DNA of 13,243 bases from CAZTHL01 sp964613585 (GTDB lineage Bacteria; Pseudomonadota; Alphaproteobacteria; DSM-16000; Inquilinaceae): assembly GCA_964613585.1 (NCBI GenBank), contig CAZTHL010000098.1:1-13243 (forward strand), in the 5' to 3' direction. The position numbers and the translations under genes are program-made. The notes under the pieces were generated by a model. That model had not been told where the DNA came from, did no database searches, and was given only the letters and a program-made list of their open reading frames with translations. Shown one piece after another: positions 7,250-13,243 of this stretch; the first letter of the stretch is position 1, and the number at the start of each line of letters is the position of its first letter.

Positions 7250-8071
7250 ATGTGCGTTCCCGGATGCCTCGAGACGGTCGCCGCGCGGCTCGGCCGGCGC
7301 CGGCTGCTGGCCGGGGCCGCGCTGGCGGCGGGCGCGGCGGCCATGCCGGCGCCGGCCCGGCCGGCCGCCGCCGAGCCGCGCCGCTTCAGCCGGGTGGTCG
7401 ACCTCACCCACACGCTGGGGCCGGACTTCCCGACCTTCGAGGGCGGGCCGCAGCTGACGCTCGAGCCGGTCGCCCGATACGACCGCGACGGCTACACCAT
7501 GAACCGCTGGTACGTGCTCGAGCATGTCGGCACCCATCTCGACGCGCCGATGCATTTCTCGCCGCCGGGCGTGGCCGCGGCCGACGAGGTGCCGATCGAG
7601 TCCCTGGTGGCGCCGATCGCCGTCGTCGACATCGCCGCGCGCGCCGAGGACGACCCGGACGCCCAGGTCACTCCGGACGACATCGCCGGGTGGGAGGCGG
7701 CGCACGGGCCGATCCCCGACGGCGCCTGCGTCGCCATGCACAGCGGCTGGGAGCGCCGGCTGCCGGGCGACGGCTTCCGCAACGCCGACGCCGACGGCGT
7801 GCTGCGCTTCCCCGGCTTCCATCCGGAGACGGCGCAGATGCTGCTGGTGCAGCGCTCCGTCGTCGGCATGGCGGTCGACACCCTGTCGCTCGACCCGGGT
7901 CGCTCGACCGACTTCGCCGTGCACTATGCCTGGCTGCCGACGGGCCGCTGGGGCCTCGAGGCGGTCGCCAACCTGGCCACCCTGCCGCCCGCGGGCGCGA
8001 CCCTGGTGGTCGGCGGCCCCAAGATCGAAGGCGCGAGCGGCGGCCCGACCCGGGTCCTGGCCCTGGTGTAG
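7250..8071 (+). CDS. Cyclase family protein (KynB-like metal-dependent hydrolase), probably Tat-exported
   Basis: Member of the cyclase / kynurenine formamidase-like superfamily, metal-dependent enzymes that hydrolyse amides or lactone-like substrates; the substrate is not evident. The protein is 273 residues. The metal-binding signature HVGTHLDAPMHF supplies H92, H96, D98 and H102. Other family blocks are DLTHTLGPDFPTF (51-63), PGFHPETAQMLL (188-199), VDTLSLDPG (209-217) and GLEAVANLATLPPAGA (235-250). The N terminus has GRRRLLAGAALAAGAAA (about 16-31) followed by an Ala/Pro-rich stretch, resembling a twin-arginine signal, so a periplasmic location is inferred. An odd MCVPGC precedes it. ATG 7250 is supported by GGGAGG with 5-base spacing and by the conserved start of this subgroup. 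It stands alone between two repeat-rich spacers; no tryptophan-pathway gene is nearby, so kynB is not assigned. Confidence 0.88.
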   Translation: MCVPGCLETVAARLGRRRLLAGAALAAGAAAMPAPARPAAAEPRRFSRVVDLTHTLGPDFPTFEGGPQLTLEPVARYDRDGYTMNRWYVLEHVGTHLDAPMHFSPPGVAAADEVPIESLVAPIAVVDIAARAEDDPDAQVTPDDIAGWEAAHGPIPDGACVAMHSGWERRLPGDGFRNADADGVLRFPGFHPETAQMLLVQRSVVGMAVDTLSLDPGRSTDFAVHYAWLPTGRWGLEAVANLATLPPAGATLVVGGPKIEGASGGPTRVLALV

Positions 8072-8084
8072 GGGGAACCCACCC

Positions 8085-8119
8085 CTCTCCGCCCCGCCCC
8101 TGCCGTTCGCGGCGGAGGG
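8085..8119 (+). terminator. Possible stem-loop after the cyclase gene
   Basis: TCCGCC (8088-8093) pairs with GGCGGA (8111-8116), and the stem extends outward by about three pairs (one G-T wobble) to CCTC/GGG. The loop is 17 bases. It begins 14 bases after the cyclase stop. There is no U-tract, so it may only slow RNA decay or aid factor-dependent termination. Confidence 0.3.
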
Positions 8120-8124
8120 TGAGG

Positions 8125-8208
8125 CCACGCCTTCCTCGAAACGACGCCTTCCGTGAAACGACGCCTTCCGTGAACATGCGCCTTTCGTGAGCATGCGCCT
8201 TTCGTGAG
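8125..8208. repeat. 17-bp tandem repeat array, A-A-B-B pattern plus a degenerate leading copy
   Basis: Two identical copies of ACGACGCCTTCCGTGAA (8141-8157, 8158-8174) are followed by two identical copies of CATGCGCCTTTCGTGAG (8175-8191, 8192-8208). A shorter, diverged copy ends at 8140 (CGCCTTCCTCGAA). Units A and B match at 11 of 17 positions, sharing the core CGCCTT-C/T-CGTGA. Copies are directly abutting, without spacers. Seventeen bases is not a multiple of three, so it is not a coding repeat. The layout resembles iterons or arrayed protein-binding sites, or a minisatellite that duplicated in two steps. It lies between the cyclase and lactate dehydrogenase genes, in a 303-base stretch without a gene. 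Confidence 0.85.
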
Positions 8209-8286
8209 GACGATCGCCCGCGCCTGGCCGACGCGGAGGAGAGGGAGGCGACGGCTGCCTGCGACCGATTAAGCCCGGCGCGCGCC

Positions 8287-8348
8287 TTGTCAATCGGGCC
8301 GGCGGCCCGACCTCCTGGGGCGTGAGCCGCCGGGCAGGCCGCCCGGCG
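8287..8348 (+). promoter_or_regulatory. Palindromes in the leader of the lactate dehydrogenase gene
   Basis: CGGGCCGGCGGCCCG (8295-8309) is a perfect 7+1+7 palindrome. A second element, CGCCGGGC (8328-8335) and GCCCGGCG (8341-8348) around AGGCC, forms an 8-base stem with a 5-base loop. It ends 12 bases before the ribosome binding site CGGAG (8361-8365). TTGTCA (8287-8292) could be a -35 box, which would put the first palindrome in the promoter spacer; no convincing -10 follows. The arrangement suggests an operator plus a leader hairpin, but composition alone could produce such arms. Confidence 0.35.
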
Positions 8349-8374
8349 CCGCGCCCCCAACGGAGCCATCCCCC

Positions 8375-9310
8375 ATGAAGATCGGCATCGTCGGCGCCGG
8401 CATGGTCGGCAGCACCGCGGCCTACGCGCTCGTCATGCGCGGGGTCGGCAGCGAGGTCGTGCTGGTCGACCTGAACGAGGCGCTGACCCGGGCCCAGGCG
8501 CAGGACATCGTCCACGCCACACCCTTTGCCCACCCGCTGGCGGTGCGCGCCGGCGGCTACGCCGACCTCGACGGCGCCGAGCTGGTCGTGCTGTCGGCCG
8601 GCGTCGGCCAGCGCCCGGGCGAGACCCGCATCCAGCTGCTCGACCGCAATGCCGAGGTTTTCCGCGCGATCATCCCCAAGGTGCTCGATGTCGCGCCGGA
8701 GGCGATCCTGCTGGTCGCCACCAATCCGGTCGACATCATGACGCTGATCGCCACGCGCATCAGCGGGCTGCCCCCGGGCCGGGTGATCGGCAGCGGCACC
8801 ATCCTCGACACTGCGCGCTTCCGCGCCCTGCTGGGCGAGCATCTCGGGATCTCGCCGCAATCGGTGCACGCCAACGTGCTCGGCGAGCACGGCGACAGCG
8901 AGGTGCTGCACTGGTCGGGCGCCATGGCCGGCGAGGTGCCGGTCGGCGACTTCGCCGTGCAGATCCGCGCGGCCCTGACCGAGTCCGTGCGCCGCGACAT
9001 CGACACGCGCGTGCGGCGAGCCGCCTACACCATCATCGAGGGCAAGGGCGCCACCTACTACGGCATCGGTGCCGGCATCGCCCGGATCGCCCTGGCCATC
9101 GAGAACGACGAGCGCTCCGTGCTCACCACGTCGATCGTCGACGACGTGATCGAGGGCATTCCCGATGTCGCGCTGTCCCTGCCGCGCATCATCGGCGCCG
9201 GCGGGGTCGCCGCCACCCTGCAGCCCCCGCTCACCGACCAGGAGCACCGCGACCTCAGGCAAAGCGCCACGATCCTGAAGGAGTCGGCGGATGCCCTGAC
9301 CACGGTGTGA
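8375..9310 (+). CDS. ldh: L-lactate dehydrogenase (LDH/MDH superfamily)
   Basis: Cytoplasmic NAD-dependent enzyme interconverting pyruvate and L-lactate. The 311-residue protein is of standard length. The Rossmann motif GAGMVGSTAAYAL starts at residue 7 and D32 in VVLVDLN suits NAD binding. The mobile-loop region reads GQRPGETR: Q79 is at the substrate-specificity position, where Gln marks lactate and Arg marks malate dehydrogenases, and R85 is the catalytic loop Arg. The substrate Arg is R148 in GTILDTARFR. The catalytic His is H172 in GEHGDSEV. LDH is therefore preferred over malate dehydrogenase, although some annotations of this family say MDH. ATG 8375 has CGGAG 9 bases upstream. The gene has its own leader and probably its own promoter. 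The gap to the next gene is 207 bases, so co-transcription with GGT is uncertain. Confidence 0.88.
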   Translation: MKIGIVGAGMVGSTAAYALVMRGVGSEVVLVDLNEALTRAQAQDIVHATPFAHPLAVRAGGYADLDGAELVVLSAGVGQRPGETRIQLLDRNAEVFRAIIPKVLDVAPEAILLVATNPVDIMTLIATRISGLPPGRVIGSGTILDTARFRALLGEHLGISPQSVHANVLGEHGDSEVLHWSGAMAGEVPVGDFAVQIRAALTESVRRDIDTRVRRAAYTIIEGKGATYYGIGAGIARIALAIENDERSVLTTSIVDDVIEGIPDVALSLPRIIGAGGVAATLQPPLTDQEHRDLRQSATILKESADALTTV

Positions 9311-9412
9311 GGCGCCGTCGTGCCGCTCTGCGGTTCGGTTGCGAGGCGCGCCGCCTGCCGAGCGAGGAGCACGGGGAGGCAAAGATCGGCCGGAGCGTCC
9401 GCGGGGTCCGCC

Positions 9413-9433
9413 CTCACGGGGATGGCCCGTGAG
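9413..9433 (+). terminator. Perfect hairpin between ldh and ggt
   Basis: CTCACGGG (9413-9420) and CCCGTGAG (9426-9433) form a perfect 8-base stem around the loop GATGG, about 100 bases after the ldh stop and 85 bases before the ggt start. No T-run follows, so it is not a classical terminator. It may act in factor-dependent termination or as a transcript-end barrier. The rest of the 207-base gap shows no gene. Confidence 0.35.
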
Positions 9434-9517
9434 CCGGCGCACGGGGTTCCGCGAGGCCGGCCGCCGTGGGATACTGCGACCCCCACGCCGCCCTCCCCCT
9501 TTGCGGAGCCTGCCCCC

Positions 9518-11236
9518 GTGCGCCGTCTCGCCCTTCGCCTGCTCATCGCCGCCCTCCCCGCCCTCGCCGCCGTCCCGGCCGCCGGTCAGGACCAGGACCG
9601 GAGCGGCGAGGCCGAGCGGTTCATGGTCGCCGCCGCCCATCCGGCCGCGGTCGAGGCCGGACTGGCCATGCTGCGCGCCGGCGGCAACGCCATCGACGCC
9701 ATGGTCGCCACCCAGATGGCGCTGAACACGGTGGAGCCGCAAAGCTCGGGCATCGGCGGGGGCGCCTTCCTGCTGTACCACGACGCCGTGCGCGACCGCC
9801 TGCTGGTCTACGACGGGCGCGAGACGGCGCCGCAGGAAGCCGGATCCGACCTGTTCCTGGACGAGGCCGGCGCGCCGCTGCCGTTCTGGGAGGCGGTGGT
9901 CGGCGGCCGCTCGGTCGGCACGCCGGGCACGCTGCTGCTCATGGAGACGGCGCACGAACTGCACGGCCGCCTGCCCTGGGCCGAGACCTTCCGGCCGGCG
10001 ATCACGCTCGCCGAGCAGGGCTTCCCGGTGCCGCCGCGCATGGCCGAGCTGCTGGCCACGGACTCGGGCGAGCGCATCCGGACCTACGACGCCGCGAGCG
10101 CCTTCTTCTTCCCCGACGGCGCGCCGCTCGAGGAAGGCGAGATCCTGACCAACCCGGCCTTCGCCCGAACCCTGCGACTGATCGCCGAGGAGGGCTCGGA
10201 GCCGTTCTACCAGGGCGAGATCGGCGCCGACATCGTCGATACGGTGCGCAACGCCCCGGGCAATCCGGGCGTGCTCTCCCTGGCCGACCTCGCGTCCTAC
10301 CGGGTCATCCCGCGAGAGCCGGTCTGCGTCGGCTACCGCGGGCATGAGGTGTGCGGCATGGGCCCGCCCAGCTCGGGCGCGCTCACCGTCGGCATCATCC
10401 TCGGCCTGCTCGAGCATTTCGACATGGCCAGCCTCGGGCCCGACAGCCTCGAGGCTTGGCACCTGTTCGCCGAGGCCGGCAAGCTCGCCTACGCCGACCG
10501 GGCGCTCTACATGGCGGACAGCGACTTCGTGCGCATGCCGACCGAGGGCCTGCTCGACCCCGCCTACCTGACCGCGCGCGCCCAGCTCATCGCCCGCGAC
10601 CGGACCATGGCCACGCCGGCACCTCCGGGCAACCCGCCCTGGCGCGAGTCCCGCCTGCAGGCGCCCGATCGGTCCCGCGAGCGGCCGGGCACCAGCCACG
10701 TGTCCATTGTCGACGCCGAGGGCAACGCGGTGTCGCTGACCACGACCATCGAGAGTCCGTTCGGCTCCAACCTGATGGTGCGCGGGTTCCTGCTCAACAA
10801 CGAGCTGACCGACTTCTCGTTCGAGCCCGAGGTCGATGGCCGGCCGGTCGCCAACCGGGTCGAGCCGGGCAAGCGGCCACGCAGCTCGATGTCGCCAACC
10901 ATCGTTTTCGGCCCGGCCGGTGACCTCCATCTTGTCATCGGCTCACCCGGCGGCAGCCGGATTATCAACTATGTGGCGCAAACCCTGGTCGGCGTGCTCG
11001 ACTGGGACATGGCCCTCGCCGACGCCGTGGCCATGGGCCACGTGACCAGCCGCAACGGCCCCATCGACCTGGAGGAAGGCACCGCGATGGCCGATCTCGC
11101 CGAGCCGCTGCGGGCCCTCGGCCACGAGGTGACTGTCCGCCCCCTCACCAGCGGCCTGCACGGCATCCGGGTGACGCCGACCGGCCTCTCCGGCGCCGCC
11201 GACCCGCGTCGCGACGGCGTCGCCCGCGGAGAGTGA
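9518..11236 (+). CDS. ggt: Gamma-glutamyltransferase, exported (Ntn-hydrolase)
   Basis: Cleaves or transfers the gamma-glutamyl group of glutathione and related compounds, in the periplasm. The 572-residue precursor starts with a signal peptide (RRLALRLLIAALPALAAVPA, likely cut near AAGQ). Family blocks are GGNAIDAMVATQMALNTVEP, SSGIGGGAFLLYHD and YDGRETAP, with R101 matching the substrate-carboxylate Arg (R114 in E. coli). Autocleavage and catalysis would use T392 in GTSHVSIVD, giving a small subunit of about 181 residues. D432 (NNELTDF), S456-S457 (SSMSP) and the oxyanion GSPGG (475-479) are all present. Start GTG 9518 is chosen because CGGAG (9504-9508) lies 9 bases upstream and a signal peptide follows; the frame is open further upstream but without a plausible N terminus. 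The stop overlaps the next GGT-like gene by 4 bases. Confidence 0.92.
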   Translation: MRRLALRLLIAALPALAAVPAAGQDQDRSGEAERFMVAAAHPAAVEAGLAMLRAGGNAIDAMVATQMALNTVEPQSSGIGGGAFLLYHDAVRDRLLVYDGRETAPQEAGSDLFLDEAGAPLPFWEAVVGGRSVGTPGTLLLMETAHELHGRLPWAETFRPAITLAEQGFPVPPRMAELLATDSGERIRTYDAASAFFFPDGAPLEEGEILTNPAFARTLRLIAEEGSEPFYQGEIGADIVDTVRNAPGNPGVLSLADLASYRVIPREPVCVGYRGHEVCGMGPPSSGALTVGIILGLLEHFDMASLGPDSLEAWHLFAEAGKLAYADRALYMADSDFVRMPTEGLLDPAYLTARAQLIARDRTMATPAPPGNPPWRESRLQAPDRSRERPGTSHVSIVDAEGNAVSLTTTIESPFGSNLMVRGFLLNNELTDFSFEPEVDGRPVANRVEPGKRPRSSMSPTIVFGPAGDLHLVIGSPGGSRIINYVAQTLVGVLDWDMALADAVAMGHVTSRNGPIDLEEGTAMADLAEPLRALGHEVTVRPLTSGLHGIRVTPTGLSGAADPRRDGVARGE

Positions 11237-12798
11237 GCGGGCCCGTCCGCCACGGCGCCGTCGCCGCCGGCGATCCGGCCACGGCGGCGGCCGCGCAGGA
11301 GATCCTGGCCGACGGCGGCACCGCCTTCGACGCCGCGCTGGCCGCGCTGGCCGCCGCCTGCATCGCCGAACCGGTGCTGGCCAGCCTGGGCGGCGGCGGC
11401 TTCCTGCTGGCGTGCCCGGCCGACGGGCACGATGTGCTCTACGACTTCTTCGTGCACACGCCGCGGCGCATGCGGTCGGTGGCGGCGACCGACTTCCGTC
11501 GCGTTACCTGCGACTTCGGCCCGGCGACCCAGGACTTCCACATCGGCCTCGGCGCCGCGGCCACCCCCGGCACGGTGTCCGGCCTGTTCGCCGTGCACCG
11601 GGATCTGGGCTCGCTGCCCATGGCACGGATCGTCGAGCCGGCGGCGCGGCTGGCGCGGCAGGGCGTGCGGGTCTCGGCCGTGCAGGCCTTCGTCGGCCGC
11701 GTGGTCGGGCCGATCCTGCTCGACACCGCCGGCGCCGCGCGGCACTTCGGCTCGGCGGAGGCGCCGGGCACGCTGGCGCGGGAGGGCGAGATCCGCCGCT
11801 GGCCCGCGCTCGCCGACACGCTCGAGGCGCTGGCCGCCGAGGGCGCCGACCTGTTCTACCGCGGCGCCATCGCCCGGCGGATCGCGGCGCTCAGCCGTGA
11901 GGGCGGCGGCCACCTGGCGCTCGACGACCTGGCCGGCTACCGGACGCTCCGGCGGACGCCGCTCGAGCGGCACCACCACGGCGCCCGGGTGCTGACCAAC
12001 CCGCCGCCCTCGGCCGGCGGCGTGCTCATCGCCTTCTCGCTCGCCCTCCTGGAGTCGGCCGCGCTCGCCCCGGACGACGGTTTCGGCAGCGCCGGCCACG
12101 TCGCCGCGCTGGTGGAGGCGCTGCGCCGCACCGACCTCGCCCGGATCGATGCCGCCCTGGCCGAGGCGCCGGGCAACGCCGCGCAGCGCCTGTTCGATCC
12201 CGAGCTGCTGCGCCGTTACCGGGCCGAGGTCGAGCCGGTGCCGCGGGCGGCACGCGGCACCACCCATGTCAGCGTCATCGACGACCTGGGGAACGCCGCC
12301 AGCCTGACCCTCACCAACGGCGAGGGTTGCGGCGCCATGGGCGACGACGACGGCTTCATGCTCAACAACATGCTGGGCGAGGAGGACCTGCAGCCGCGCG
12401 GCTTCCACGCCTGGCCGCCCGACACCCGCCTGTCCTCGATGATGGCCCCGACCCTGGTCATCGAGCCGGACGGCGCGCTCCTGGCGCTGGGCAGCGGCGG
12501 CTCCAACCGGATCCGCTCGGCGATCTTGCAGGTGCTGGTCAACCGGCTGACCTTCGGCATGGACCTGGAGGCGGCGGTCACGGCGCCGCGCCTGCACGTC
12601 GAGGCCGGCCGCGCCGACCTGGAGCCCGGCTTCGGCGACGCGGCGGCCCTGGCGGCCGAGAGCCATGTCATGGAGGTGCGTCGCTGGCCGGTCGCCAACC
12701 TGTTCTTCGGCGGCGTCCATGCCGTGCGCCGCGGCGCCGACGGCCGCATCGAGGGCGCCGGCGACCCTCGCCGCGGCGGCGCGGTGGCGACCGTCTGA
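11233..12798 (+). CDS. Gamma-glutamyltransferase family protein, divergent and cytoplasmic
   Basis: Second Ntn-hydrolase of the GGT family, 521 residues, with no signal peptide: the protein starts almost directly at the core (HGAVAAGDPATAAAAQEILA). The nucleophile motif is intact (RGTTHVSVID, T343), as is the Ser pair (SSMM, S401-S402), so self-processing into 342- and 179-residue chains is expected. Other positions differ from classical GGT. The LDFRE/YDGRE block is DFFVHTPRR (71-79), lacking the glutamate-carboxylate Arg. The GSPGGSR oxyanion block is GSGGSNR (420-426), and the NNQxDDF segment is NNMLGEEDL. Substrate preference is thus likely altered; an acylase or another gamma-glutamyl hydrolase activity is possible. 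The start GTG 11233 overlaps the upstream stop (GTGA) with GGAG too close for a normal ribosome binding site, suggesting coupled translation. Its 3' end meets a convergent gene remnant. Confidence 0.88.
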   Translation: MSGPVRHGAVAAGDPATAAAAQEILADGGTAFDAALAALAAACIAEPVLASLGGGGFLLACPADGHDVLYDFFVHTPRRMRSVAATDFRRVTCDFGPATQDFHIGLGAAATPGTVSGLFAVHRDLGSLPMARIVEPAARLARQGVRVSAVQAFVGRVVGPILLDTAGAARHFGSAEAPGTLAREGEIRRWPALADTLEALAAEGADLFYRGAIARRIAALSREGGGHLALDDLAGYRTLRRTPLERHHHGARVLTNPPPSAGGVLIAFSLALLESAALAPDDGFGSAGHVAALVEALRRTDLARIDAALAEAPGNAAQRLFDPELLRRYRAEVEPVPRAARGTTHVSVIDDLGNAASLTLTNGEGCGAMGDDDGFMLNNMLGEEDLQPRGFHAWPPDTRLSSMMAPTLVIEPDGALLALGSGGSNRIRSAILQVLVNRLTFGMDLEAAVTAPRLHVEAGRADLEPGFGDAAALAAESHVMEVRRWPVANLFFGGVHAVRRGADGRIEGAGDPRRGGAVATV

Positions 12799-12835
12799 TC
12801 CGGATCGCGGGATCCGGGCGGCCGCCCCCGCGCTC

Positions 12836-12855
12836 CCCGGGCCCGGGCTCCGGGC
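12836..12855. terminator. GC palindromes between the convergent genes
   Basis: CCCGGGCCCGGG (12836-12847) is a perfect 12-base palindrome. GCCCGG (12841-12846) and CCGGGC (12850-12855) can also pair as a 6-base stem with loop GCT. This lies 38-57 bases after the stop of the second GGT gene, between it and the convergent remnant. It could serve as a bidirectional transcript end, although there is no T-run and the local sequence is almost pure G and C. Confidence 0.3.
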
Positions 12856-12898
12856 GCCCCGGCCCGGCCGCTCTGCCGATCAGCGGCTCCGACGGCGC

Positions 12899-13243
12899 GG
12901 CGGTCACCACGATGTCGTAAATCACCACGACGGTGACCTCGCCGCTTAAGGTCTTCCGGTTGTGGAATGCGCCCAGGGTCAGCGTGTGCGAGCCGGCCTC
13001 GAGCTGCCCAGCGTGATCCCCGGTGACCTCGTCGTCTCCGGCGTTCACCGCCGCATGCCGGTGACGATCGTGTTCTCCAGCGTGATGACGGCGTCGCTGG
13101 CGAGGCCGCCGCCTTCGACGCCGGCGCCGAGGGTGCTGTTGCGTCTCACCGTGGTGTTGGTCAGGGGCAGACCGATGTCGGCGAAGACGCCGCCGCCCGC
13201 GGCATCCTCGCCCGTCGCGGGGTTGCCGCCGACCGTGCTGTTG
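12899..13243 (-). pseudogene. 3' end of a parallel beta-helix, adhesin-like protein gene, apparently frameshifted
   Basis: Reading leftward from the window edge, the - strand encodes 65 residues (13242-13045) of beta-helix repeats: NSTVGGN, GGGVFADIGLPLTNTTVRRN, then GGGLASDAVITLENTIVTG. These resemble polymorphic outer-membrane or choice-of-anchor repeats of surface proteins. The frame stops at 13047-13045 right after TGMRR. Adding one A at about 13056-13057 changes this to TGNAAVNAGDD, restores the usual Asn of the IVxGN motif, and joins the frame beginning at 13048. That frame encodes LEAGSHTLTLGAFHNRKTLS and VVIYDIVVT (about 13003-12905), resembling the end of a beta-sandwich or carbohydrate-binding-like module. 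The joined frame has no stop until 12668, inside the antisense of the GGT-like gene, so the true 3' end is also unclear. Substrate and export route are not visible because the 5' part is outside. A sequencing error is an alternative. Confidence 0.6.

Noticed and set aside
7250..8071. Kynurenine formamidase (kynB) involved in tryptophan breakdown
   Set aside because: Metal motif fits the superfamily, but the Tat-like export signal and the absence of kynureninase or tryptophan dioxygenase genes nearby do not support that specific role.
8125..8208. CRISPR array
   Set aside because: The 17-bp units abut directly with no unique spacers, units are too short, and no cas genes are present.
8287..8298. 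FNR/FixK box (TTGTCAATCGGG)
   Set aside because: It lacks the second half-site ATCAA and the TTGAT half is imperfect; the expected site for the cco operon would be upstream of ccoN, outside the window.
8375..9310. Malate dehydrogenase rather than lactate dehydrogenase
   Set aside because: The specificity position is Gln (GQRPGETR), as in LDH, not the Arg of the ARKPGMSR type in MDH.
7103..10930. A 1275-codon open frame on the - strand, and a 925-codon one at 4384-7161
   Set aside because: They run antisense to well-recognised genes (cyclase, LDH, GGT; CcoI, CcoS), have low-complexity Arg/Gly/His-rich translations, and are the usual by-product of very high GC with third-position bias.
12668..12898. 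Continuation of the - strand frame into the end of the GGT-like gene as real coding sequence
   Set aside because: After IVVTA the translation becomes Pro/Gly/Arg-rich and is antisense to conserved GGT residues, so it is most likely read-through beyond a lost stop.

Overview
The window is about 13.2 kb of very GC-rich DNA, and nearly every gene is on the + strand. The codon use, the compact overlapping reading frames and the gene order suggest a high-GC alphaproteobacterium, possibly Rhodospirillales-like. That placement is inferred from style, since no rRNA or marker gene is present.

Region 1 (1-6977) is a nearly complete cbb3 oxidase locus in the canonical order: ccoN (3' end only), ccoO, ccoQ and ccoP for the structural subunits, then ccoG, ccoH, ccoI and ccoS for assembly. 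CcoN, CcoO and CcoP form the high-affinity terminal oxidase and CcoQ is a small stabilising subunit. CcoG (iron-sulfur cupric reductase), CcoI (copper P1B-ATPase), CcoH and CcoS deliver copper and mature the complex. The G-H, H-I and I-S junctions are 4-base stop/start overlaps, which suggests translational coupling. The promoter and any FNR/FixK site lie upstream of the window. CcoG has Asp in place of the second Cys of its first ferredoxin-type motif.

Region 2 (6978-8374) holds a probable Tat-exported cyclase-family metal hydrolase (7250-8071) between two repeat-rich spacers. The upstream spacer contains a 12-bp palindrome, an 11-bp direct repeat and a duplicated 14-bp unit abutting the ribosome binding site. 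The downstream spacer contains a 17-bp repeat array in an A-A-B-B pattern, followed by palindromes ahead of the next gene.

Region 3 (8375-12798) holds an L-lactate dehydrogenase and two adjacent gamma-glutamyltransferase-family genes. The first of the pair has a signal peptide and all the classical catalytic residues. The second overlaps it by 4 bases, has no signal peptide, and lacks the substrate-binding Arg and part of the oxyanion motif, so it probably acts on a different gamma-glutamyl or acyl compound in the cytoplasm.

Region 4 (12799-13243) holds the convergent - strand 3' end of a parallel beta-helix, adhesin-like gene. It is interrupted by what looks like a single-base deletion; adding one A restores the typical motif and joins it to a C-terminal domain. 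I saw no RNA genes, insertion sequences, CRISPR array or phage genes. No wholly new multi-gene system is evident. The best leads are the Asp-substituted CcoG, the coupled divergent GGT pair, the A-A-B-B repeat array and the frameshifted surface-protein gene.
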